Source: Chlorella sorokiniana (taxonomy: Eukaryota; Chlorophyta; Trebouxiophyceae; Chlorellales; Chlorellaceae). Taken from it: a stretch of 64,000 bases of DNA. A program made the position numbers and the translations under genes. Where the stretch lies: NCBI GenBank assembly GCA_025917655.1, contig CP084609.1, positions 2,232,001 through 2,296,000 on the forward strand, written 5' to 3'. How positions within the stretch are numbered: the first letter of the stretch is position 1; every line of letters starts with the position of its first letter. The notes below the pieces were generated by a model, which worked only from the letters and a program-made list of their open reading frames with translations, did not search any database and was not told the DNA's origin. Below are positions 55,228 to 64,000 of the stretch, piece by piece.

Positions 55228-58200
55228 TCAGTCGGAGTCTAGAGTGAGGTCAACGGGGCTCTCTGCCCTGCCTGCAGCCTCCCGCTGCTTCGCTGGCCGC
55301 ACAGCCGCCGGCCTGCCCTGCCGCCGGCCAGGCTGGCTGGCAGGCTTGGGGGCCGCTGCGGCGGCGGCCTTGGGGGCGCAGGGCCGCGCTGCAGGGCCAG
55401 AAGATCGGCAAAGCCAGCGGCACCTGGCCCCTGCGCCGCAGCAGCAGCAGCAGCGGCAGCAGCAGCAGCAGCGTCTGCGGGTGCGGCGGCCGCCGCTGCC
55501 GGCTGCCTGCTGGAGGCTGCCTGGCGCGCTGCCGCGGCCCCTGGACGCGTCGGCTTTGCACCAGTGGAATGCAGGGGCTGCCTTCTCTGCTCCTCATCTT
55601 GCTGCTTCCCCCTTGCTGCTGCTGCTGCCGCTGCCGCTCCTCCTGCTGAGGCGCTGCCTGCTGCTGCTCCTCCTGCTGAGGCGCCGCCTGCTGCTGCTCC
55701 GCCTGCTGAGGCGCCGCCTGGTGCCGGTCCTGGAGCAGAAGCGCCGCCTGCCGTGGCTCCGTCTGCTGTCCCCGCTCCCCCCCCGCTGCTGCTGCTCTGC
55801 GCTTGCTCGCTGCTGGCTGCTTCCCGGCAGGCCCAGCTGCTCCAGGGTTTCGTCCAGCCTCAGCGCCGCCACCTGCTTCCAGTTGCGTGCCACGGCCTGC
55901 ATGCGATCGCGCAGCGGCAGCGGGCTAGGGCTACCGACGGGCGGTGCGGCTGCAGCGCCGCCGCCGCTGCCTCCTCCAGCTGGCTGCTGCCGCTGCTGCG
56001 GCGTGGGGGCTGCAGGGGGCCGCCTGGCAGGGGTCCATCCAGGGGAGCCCAGCTCTGGGGAGCTGAAGAGGATCTCAATATCGCCGTCGTCGCTCTCCGA
56101 AGATGCGGCGGGGCTTGCAGCCGCGGCGCCGCTACCAGCCGCGAGCGCCCCCGTGGGCTGCGCTGCTTCTTGGCCGGCGAGCCGCCCTGCGGGCGCGGCG
56201 GCGGGCGCAGCGGGCGCACCCACCCCGCCTGCTGCCGCCCTCCCTCTCCCTCCAGCTGCCCGCCTTGCTGCTGCCGCTTGGCTGAGTCCTGCTGCCGCTG
56301 CTTCGGTGGGTGCGGCTGCTGCCGCTGCTTGGCGGGCGCCACCTCCTCTCCCATAGCCCTGCTGATCAGAGCGCGCATGCTGTCTGCAGAGGCAGGTAGC
56401 TGCTGCTGGTACTGCCTCCCGCACGCACCCTCGCCGCCACCGCCGCCGGCCAAGCCAAAGCGGCGCGGCCCGCGGCGTGGCCCGCCTTGCCCGCCCCGCC
56501 TGCGGCGGCGGCAGCAGCTGGCCGCTCGCCGGGCCGGCGCTGCACCAAGAACTCGGTGAGGTCCCCGTCAGCCTGAAGTTGCTGCTGGTTGCGGCCTGGC
56601 TGCCGCCGCTGCTGCCCCTCGCCTCCAGCAGCGCCCGCGCCAAGCGCCAGCCTGCGTGCCGCTGCGCCGCCGCTACGGCCCTTCCTGGTGTCGCCGACAG
56701 GGCGCCGGCGCCACGGGTGACAAGCTGGCAGTACCGTTCCTCCAGGTGCGGAACGTACGAGCGTACCGCAGTGAAGCGCACCGCTCTGAACTCCGCAGGC
56801 TGCTGCTTGAGCCAGCGCTGGTCAAACTCAACTACCTGCCGCAGCCAGCGGGGGAGGCGAGGATGTATGAAGGCGAGCGACCGGGTCACAAGCTAGGTCA
56901 CAAAAGCCAAAGAGCTTGCAGCAAGGCACAGGCCAGGGAACAGGCGTAACCTGGCGCTGCGTTGCGGCGCTGTGCAGGAACGATGCAGGGCAGCGGCAGG
57001 AAGGGCGGCAGGCGCCACCTACCGACAGCTTCTCCGCAGGTCCCAAGCTGCCCAGCGGCTGGCTGCCCAGCGGCTGGCTCAGCAGCTCCGCATCGTCGTC
57101 CTCGGCGGCAGCCTCCTGCAACTCCCCCTGTTCGGTGTCGGCCGCCGCTGCTGCTGCCCTGGAGTTGGCTCGTGGCTTCTTCTGACGCACCTGGAGCAGC
57201 GATAGAGCGGGGGTGTGAAGGAAAAGGGGAGGCGTTCCAGTCGGCGGAGCTGTGAAGACACGTTTGCTGACGGCGCAAGCTGCCAGTACAGGCCGCCGCT
57301 GGGAGCTGCTGCTTGCAGCCGGCCAGCCAGTCAAGCATGTCAAGCATGCCGGGCTGCGCGCGCGGTTGCTGCTGGGGGTGCCAGGCACAGAGCCAGAACG
57401 GCAAAAAGCGGCAGAAGGTCCAGGCTATGCTGTGCTGTGCTGTGCTGTGCTATGGAGCAATAGAAGGGCAGGGTGGCAGCCTTCCAGCCGCCCAGCAGCG
57501 GGCAGCACCCACCTCCAGCTCCCCCAGTCCCTCCGCATCTCCTCCCAACCGCTCCCAGCGCAGCACATACCGCCAGTGAGCGGCTGCAAAGGGGGTGGGG
57601 GCAGAGAATAGAACTTCTGTTCAATACTTCATTGGCAGCTGCAATCAAGGTCGACTCTGCGTTGCTGCGCGCATGCTGCGTTGCTGCGGCAGCAGAGGCT
57701 GCAAGGAAGCTGGCTGGCTGCGGGTCACCTGTCGGCTCGTCGCTCCGGGCCTTGAGGCCATGAACCTTCTGCACCTCTGCCGCCGCAAACTCCACCTGGC
57801 CGCCTTCCTGCTGCGTGCAAGCAAGATAGCAAGGCCATTCAATGGCAATCAAGCTGCAAGGAAACAGCGTGTTCCCTGGAGGGCCACCCATGAGCGGACA
57901 AAACGGCATGAGCAAAGCATGCAGCACAGCCCTTCGCCGCATGCCCCCACCTCGCTGCTGCCGCCACCAGCGCCGCCGTGCGCTGCCCGGCCAGCCTGCT
58001 GCAGGTCCCACTCAACGAGCAGCGGCAGCAGCTTGGAGCGCACGGCTGCAGGATGAGAGGGAGGTGTGTGGGTGGGGTGGGGGGGTGGGGGGGAGAGGAT
58101 GGCGGGCCCAGAGTCACTAACGAGGCCGGGCATGGTTGCAGGAATCGCGTGCTGCATAGGAGCTGTGCGCATGCAGAGCAGCGGCAGCAGCCAAACAAGC

Positions 58201-61200
58201 GGCGCACCCACCCGCCGCGTCCCAGCTGAGCTGGCGCCGCCGCGCGTCGATGAAGCTGTGCACGCCGCGCACGCTGGGCCGGCGCAGCCTGGGGGGCGGG
58301 GCACATCACCGCCACATCAGACTGTGTGGGGCGAGCGCCACGCGGGCCGGCAGACATGTGATAGGCTGCTGAATGCAGAGGCTGCGGCCTGCACCAGCCT
58401 GCAGCCGGCCCGCGTTCATTGTCAAGCCGATCTGCCTGTGCTGCCTGGGTTGGCAGGCCCCCAGCACCCGCCAGCGAGGGGCCGGGAGCGGGCCGCCTCA
58501 CCAGCGCAGGCGCTGCCCCGAGGCAAAGCCTAGCTCCCGCAGGCGCTCCTGCACGTAGGCCGACGCCGCAGCGCCCTGCCGCTCAAACACGGCCGCCGCG
58601 GCGCGCGCCTCCTGCAGGAAGGAGGGCCGCCGCCGCACCCTCTCCAGAATGCGCTCCACCTGGGGTTGGGTGTGTGTGTGGGGGAGGGTGGGCGGGGGAT
58701 CAATTTGTGTGTGTGCTGTGCTGGAAGTTGAGTGGGCACTGGTGACGGGGGTTAGTGATGGGGGTGGGTGGGGGATGGGTGCAGCGCGGAAGCCGGCAGG
58801 AGGAGAGGCGGGCAGGAGGGCAGGGGTGTTAGGGACCGCTGAGGCCAAGACGAGGCATGCTGTGCGGGCCTTGAACGTGAGGCGCCAACAGGCGGAGGGG
58901 GGCCAGGGAAGCGGGAGCGCCCCACCCGCCCCAGCCCCACCAGCCCCTCCACCGCAGAACATGGGGAAACATCTGGCGTAAAGCAGCGGCCGCACCCGCC
59001 GTTCGGTTTCGAGGCGGTGGAAGGCGCAGCCGCAGCGGGCGGCGGCGGCGGCTGCCGAGCAGCTGCCGTCCTGCGGCGACGGGGACGGGAGGGGAGGGGT
59101 CAGCACACCAGGCGCCGCTCGGCCATAGCTCTGTCCACTGCCGCTTGGCATTGCTGACAATCGAAAAACATGTTTTGTGCTGTGCGCCTGTAGGGGTGGG
59201 AGCAGCGCATGGCAGACAGGCTGAGCAGGCGCCGCCCCACCTGAGTCTGCGGGCAGCAGGGGCAGGGGTTGGAGCGGGAGTGGCGCTGGATGCGCCCCCC
59301 GCGCCCCCTCGTGCCCACACGTCCGGCAGCCGGTGCAGGCGGTCAGGGCCAGCAGGTCCTGCCGCGGCGGTCGCTGCGCAGCCAGGGAACGGCGAAAGAC
59401 GTGAAAAAGGGGGGTGCCAAACAAAGAGACTTATAGTTTGTGAGGCAGCAGGTAGCGCCAGAAACACACCGGATAGCTGACGCTGTTGGCAGGCCAGGCT
59501 ACCGCCCCTGCAACAAGCCTTGACACCCAGCCATCGGCAAGGGCACCCGTGCTCCCGTTGACTGCATCGCGCGGTTGCCGACACGGCCCCTCCTCGCCTG
59601 CAGCAGCTCGGCCATGCGCTCCAGGATGTCGGCGTCATCCGCCGCCAGGGCCACGCCCCCTCCCCGCCCTGCTGGCCGCCGCCGCTGCCGCCGTGCAGGA
59701 GGTAGCGCGCTATGCAGAGGCCGCCGCCTGAGGAAACGCCCTGAGCACCCCGAATCATAATCTGGAGGAGGGGGGGGAAGATGGGTGCATAGGCGGCGGA
59801 GAGATGGGGTGGGGTGGGGGTGGGGGAGGTGGGGGGCTGATCAGAGTGAGTGGTCTGGGGAATTGCTGGCAGCAAGCTGGGGCTGCTTGCCCTGCTCGAT
59901 CAGACCTTAGCTGCAAACTCAACATGACGGGCAAGCAAACACGCACACGCGCATACCCTGAACGCCGGCGGTATCTAGCTGGCGCATGCGCTCGCGGCCG
60001 GCAGCAAGGCGTACAGCGGCTGCCTGCCTCCCACCGCTTGCAACCTCTGGTGCACACTTCTCCCCCAAACGCCCCGCTTTCCAATTGATGCAAGGTCTCA
60101 CCCGACCCCGCCAGCATGGCCAGCACACACAGAGCGCGCGCGCCGCCGCTCGCCAGCCCCAGCCGCCGCCGCACCGAGGACATGGACACGCGGCGCAGCT
60201 CGCAGTCGCGAGGCTGGCCAGTCTGCGGGGGCGCGTGTGGTTGGGGAGGGGGCAGCAGAAAGCGTGGCGTGAGGATGAAAGCTGGCCGATAGGGCAGCCA
60301 ACCCAGCAACGTTGAAAGCGCTGCCAACCGCCCGTTCTGCGGCACAAGGCTGATAAGCAAGCAGGACAAGGATCAACCAGATGCAACGGAAGCGCCCACC
60401 GACAGCCTCAGCGTGTGCAGCAGCGTCTCTGCGCCGTACAGCAGCGTGTCGCCGTCGGGAGACGCCACGGCATCCACGGCGCCGGCGGCGGCCAGCGCGG
60501 CGGCCGCCGCCTCCGCTTCGCCAGGCGCGTAAAACACGGGCAGGCCCTGGGGGCAACCAGCAGGGGCAGGGAGCTGGGGGTGAGGAAAGCCAGGGTTGCT
60601 GGCAGAGGCGACGAGAGGCGTGGGTTGTTGGGGCGGGCGGGTACTGGAAGGGGTGCGCCGATGCAGCACGGCACCCGGCCTGGTGGCGACATCGTGGGCC
60701 TGCCGCCGCTGGGAGCTGGGCAGCTTCTGGTTTGACCGACTCCCCCGCATCGCTTCCTGCCAAGAAGCATGGCCCAGCCACTGATGCACCAATGCCACCC
60801 GATGTCTACAGAGCTGCCCAGCTGATAAAGCCACACAAGAAAGGAAAAAGGGGCCGTCGAACGCCGCACCACGCTGCCCGCACCTCGGCCTCCCTCCCCT
60901 CCCCCTCCACACACAGAAAAACACCCACCAGATGCTCCAGCAGCTGGCCCACAGTGCGCCCCAGTCGCTCAAACGACGAGGCTCCCGCGCCGCTGCCGCC
61001 GCCCGCGTGGCCGTTGCGCGCGGCATAGCGCGCCCGCTGCGCTCCCTGCTTCTCCAGTGGCGGCCGCCCCTCCACCACGATCACTGGCAGGCAGCCGTGC
61101 CGCAGCCACTGGATGGCCTGCCAGGGAGAGGGGGCCACGCCACGGCCAAAGAAGCAGTGTATCAGTCAATCCAGAGCCAGCGTTGGCGGGTCACGCAGGG

Positions 61201-61778
61201 CTGGAGGCACGGCAAGAGGGGTTGGCAGGCTTGGAGGGGCTACCACGGTTACACAGCGGCGCCACGCCGTGCCTTTGAGTAAGCATTGCATTCCCTCTAA
61301 GCGGCCGCTGGCCGCCGGAAGGCGATGCAAGCGGCACGGAGCTGGGGCGCCTTTCCCCCAAACCCTCACCCGCTCGAAGGCCACCTTCATGCAACGCTCC
61401 TCCTGGCTGAAGAGAGACAGCAGCGTCGCCTGCTGGTTGGCCTGCGCGGGCACAGGCGTGTTGCAGCAGGCGTGCGGCGTTGCTGGAAGAGCGGCACGCG
61501 GCCTCAAAGCGCTTCAAAACAACCGTAGGAAACGCTCAAGCGACTGCTGCCCTCCGTGCGCTCTGCTGCACGGCATGCAGCATCAACGGCCTCCCCTTCA
61601 GAAACTGCAGGGGCGGTGACCGGGGCCCCACCTGGAACAGCCAGGGCGCGAGGTCGACCGCGACGACGGCGCCATCCACCGCAGCCACAATGCTGGCATG
61701 GTCCTCGCTGCTGGAGCCGCGGTAGTGCTCCACCACCCCCTCCTTCTCCAGCAGCGGCCAGAGGGCGGTGACGCCCAT
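55228..61778 (-). CDS. XPG/RAD2-family nuclease, GEN1-like (Holliday-junction resolvase type)
   Basis: GEN1/Yen1 nucleases cut Holliday junctions and flaps in the nucleus. The N-terminal XPG domain begins at 61778 with MGVTALWPLLEKEGVVEHYR; exons 61778-61632, 61441-61370, 61117-60929, 60546-60400 and 60222-60102 join in phase. The internal XPG block is clear: GLPVFYAPGEAEAAAAALAA and AVDAVASPDGDTLLYGAE with catalytic Glu/Asp residues. The next exons, including the helix-hairpin region (about 59980 and 59740-59598), are rougher, with one-base losses. Then come a Cys/His cluster CTGCRTCGH and CPCC (59373-59241), CGCAFHRLETERR (59070-58953), and the GEN1-specific RRQLSWDAA/VRSKLLPLLVEWDL (58288-57951). 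The tail has an acidic TEQGELQEAAAEDDDAELL (57190-57023), FDQRWLKQQPAEFRAVRF, DDGDIEILFSS, and ends ESPVDLTLDSD at 55228. The exon ending at 59598 uses a GC donor. The limits of the last 1.6 kb are tentative. Confidence 0.75.
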
Positions 61779-62313
61779 TGACACGCGCTGCTCAGGGGTG
61801 GGGGCGGCGGCGGCGGGTGGGGGCGACGAGCGCCTGACGGTCAAGGCTGGGCTCCTTGATCGGTTGTCATCAGCGCTTGTAGGGCTGCTGCCGCCTGCCC
61901 TAGCCCCTCGACAGGTGTTGAGGCGTGCCGGACGGTTCGGCAGGGACAGCCGGTAAACACCCCCAGCAGCTCACTACTGCAGCAACATTCTAGTACAAAT
62001 ACTATGCTTTATGCACGGCAGCCCCTCATTCGTGCCTAGGCACCCTGAAAGCGGAAAAGAGCACCTGCCTGCTGTGAATGCTGTGCGCCCTCCCAAGCCG
62101 AGGGCCTGCGTCGCTCCCATCTCGGAGTGCACCGATCGGTAGGAGCCGAGCACTGCAAGGGGGCACACGCTGCCTTCACTGCCCTCGCCTGTCTCGGCCC
62201 CCCATCCCGGCGCACTCAGGGTGGTCAAGCACCCTAAAGTGCTTGGTGCAACTTGAAGATATCGAAGGAGTTCGGGTTCCTGCTCCAGGGCCCCGCTAGC
62301 TCCCCAGCCACGC
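61779..62313. promoter_or_regulatory. Divergent promoter region, GEN1-like / mitochondrial carrier
   Basis: 535 bases between opposite start codons. No gene or specific element recognised. Confidence 0.5.
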
Positions 62314-64000
62314 ATGCAGGCTGCCACAGCGCAGGTCAGCGAAGGAGAACGTGGTGCACCGCTTGAGCAGAAGCTTCAGATCAAGGTAAATTGCAAGGAG
62401 TGAGCCGCCTCGGCGCCCACTGACTGGGCCCTGCAGGAGCCCTCGCCGCTGCCAGGGCGGCGCTGCCGCTGCACCTCCTGCGCTGCCTGCCGGCCTTGCA
62501 GCAACACCCATCTGATGTGCTGTTGTTCTGCTCGACCTGCACATTATGCAGCAGCGCGCGCCTGGCATGGCTGCGGAAAAGGAGAAGCGGAGTTTGACGT
62601 GGGCGCAGATAACCAAGTCGCTATGTGCCGGCGGCGTGGCAGGGGCCGTGTGAGTGTGCCGGCCTCTCTGGGCCATCAGCGCCCGGTCCAGTCCAGGCAG
62701 TACAAGGGAGCAACTTCCAGCATCCGTCAGCAGCTTGCTACAGGAGGCCGCAGCTGCCCGCAGGCACCGCCCAGGGTGGGCCGCCGCTCGCGATGCCGTG
62801 CCGGGCACCCGCCTCACGCACTCTTGTGCTTTGTTGTACCCCCCGCTGCAGGAGCCGTACAGCGGTGGCGCCCCTTGAGCGGCTGAAGATTCTGATGCAG
62901 GTGCAGGGCAACGAGAAGCTGTACACAGGGGTTGTCCAGGTGGGTGCTGCTGTCGAAGCCACCCCTGCCACCGCCCATCCACAGCCCTGCGGTTGCCCCC
63001 AGGCAGCTGAGCCGCATCTGCAGCTCTCCCAAGGAAGCGGCTGCCCGCCCGCAATCTTTGAAAGCTGCTCCAGTTAGATTCTGCACGGTTTCTGCTGCTG
63101 CGCTTCCGTGTCGTTCTTCGCTGAGCCGCACCTCCCTGGCACCATCGGCCGCCTTCGCCGTGTTGCACAGACGGCCCTCCCAACCACGCCCTGGGCCCCT
63201 GTTACCGCGCAGGGCACCATGCAAATGTTTAGGAACGATGGCATGCGGGGCATGTTCAAGGGCAACGGGCTGAACTGCATCCGGATCGTGCCCAACCAGG
63301 GTGAGGGTGTGGGTGCGGCAGCCATGTAGGCGAAGGCTATGTTCTGTGTGTGGTGCTGGTGTGTGTGTGTTGGGGGGTGGGGGGCTTGCAGGCAGTTGAG
63401 CCAGGCCAGGGTGCAGCGTTTAACTGCGGCGCACAGCAGCAGTCGGAGTGACAGGCGGGCGGCAGCCCAGAGGCAAGGTGGGGTGGCGGTTGGAAGCCAG
63501 GCAGCCATGGGGAGCAGCTGCAATACACAGCTGGGCGGATGGCTCACGACAGCGCGTCCCGCCTGTACCGCAGCCATCAAGTTCCTGACGTACGAGCAGC
63601 TGTCCCGCAAGATCTCCCACCACTTGATAGACCAGGGCGGCGACGGCCAGCTCACGCCGCTGCTGCGGCTGACGGCGGGCGCAGGTGCGTCGGCGCCGCT
63701 GAGCGCCTGCCCTCCGCGCGTGGCAGACCCCTGCGTGTGCTGCCAGCGCGTCGTTCCTGTTCTGCCACGTTGTCAGTCGGTCCTGGTCGCAACCCTGCTG
63801 CCGCCACCGTCCCATGTCCCCCTCCCTGCTTCCGCCTTTACCCCACTCTTTGGTTGTCGCCTGCCCCTGCCTTGCCAGTGCCAAGCCTTCCCTTCTTGCC
63901 TCTCCACTCGCCCCACTCGCCTCTTTCCTTGTCACCCCCCGCGCCCCACCCCCTCTTCCTTGCCACCCCCTCCGCGCCCCACTGGCCTCCTTCCTTGCCC
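62314..64000 (+). CDS. Mitochondrial carrier, adenine-nucleotide (ADNT1)-like, 3'-partial
   Basis: Members of the SLC25 family exchange solutes across the mitochondrial inner membrane; the closest type I recall is the plant adenine nucleotide carrier ADNT1. Exons 62314-62385, 62552-62649, 62852-62939, 63213-63300 and 63574-63684 all join in phase; the rest lies beyond the window. The start is MQAATAQVSEGERGAPLEQK. The first carrier repeat has SLCAGGVAGAVSRTAVAPLE then RLKILMQVQGNEKLYTGVVQ, including the P-x-E-x-x-K signature, followed by MRGMFKGNGLNCIRIVPNQA and IKFLTYEQLSRKISHHL. The second repeat begins QLTPLLRLTAGA. The 63685-64000 stretch is pyrimidine-rich intron. An alternative start is the ATG at 62567. 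No frame breaks. Confidence 0.88.

Noticed and set aside
55594-56889. A separate minus-strand gene next to CPN10
   Set aside because: No start codon with a sensible N terminus was found. The acidic and Ala/Gln-rich segments continue from the GEN1-like gene on the same strand, so it is treated as that gene's tail, with low certainty about borders.

Overview
The window is nuclear DNA of a small, very GC-rich, intron-dense eukaryote, most likely a trebouxiophyte green alga of the Chlorella type. That placement is inferred from four things: short GT-AG (and several GC-AG) introns every 70-250 coding bases, many (GT)n/(CA)n/(GGGT)n tracts inside introns, plastid-type targeting presequences, and plant-type gene versions (GDPD4-like, MSL-like, LpxK, a photolyase-domain/hydrolase fusion). 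No rRNA, tRNA, CRISPR array or bacterial-style operon was seen. Exon borders were read by eye from splice consensus, phase and family motifs. Where every exon joins in phase I say so.

Layout, left to right: the last exon of DPM1 (+, 127-231); a complete ten-exon lpxK-type kinase gene (+, 769-4614); a gene-free block (about 4615-6853) with four long hairpins between two 87-bp direct repeats; a photolyase-domain/alpha-beta hydrolase fusion (-, 6854-12294); a short coiled-coil gene resembling SNAPC5 (+, 12578-13233); a class III aminotransferase (+, 13536-17191); a 69-codon ORF (-); an amine-oxidase-type FAD oxidoreductase (-, 18545-22305); a GDPD4-like phosphodiesterase (+, about 23249-25968); a triplicated about 1.36-kb unit carrying a small membrane-protein exon (-, 26456-29489); an unknown membrane protein (+, about 30074-31048); an AP2-like, low-complexity putative transcription factor (-, 32552-37207); an unknown probable nuclear protein (+, 38511-40903); a 70-residue ROMO1/Mgr2 protein (-, 41779-42296); an MscS-family channel (+, 42922-48317); CDP-diacylglycerol synthase (-, 48914-53530); chaperonin 10 (+, 54020-54857); a GEN1-type structure-specific nuclease (-, 55228-61778); and the start of a mitochondrial adenine-nucleotide-type carrier (+, 62314 to beyond the end).

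The genes do not form one pathway. Several concern membranes and lipids (DPM1, lpxK, GDPD, CDS1) or organelles (ROMO1, MscS, CPN10, carrier). Strands alternate, and many neighbours are divergent with only 0.3-0.9 kb between start codons, so shared promoters are likely.

Two things stand out. The hairpin block at 5.1-6.2 kb, including a 170-bp near-perfect palindrome, fits no known gene and could be an inverted-repeat small-RNA locus or a fold-back element. The mosaic tandem repeat at 25.9-30.0 kb records a recent unequal exchange. A caution: several conserved genes lose frame by one base at recognisable motifs, often in G/C runs, while others have none, so some apparent frameshifts may be sequence error.
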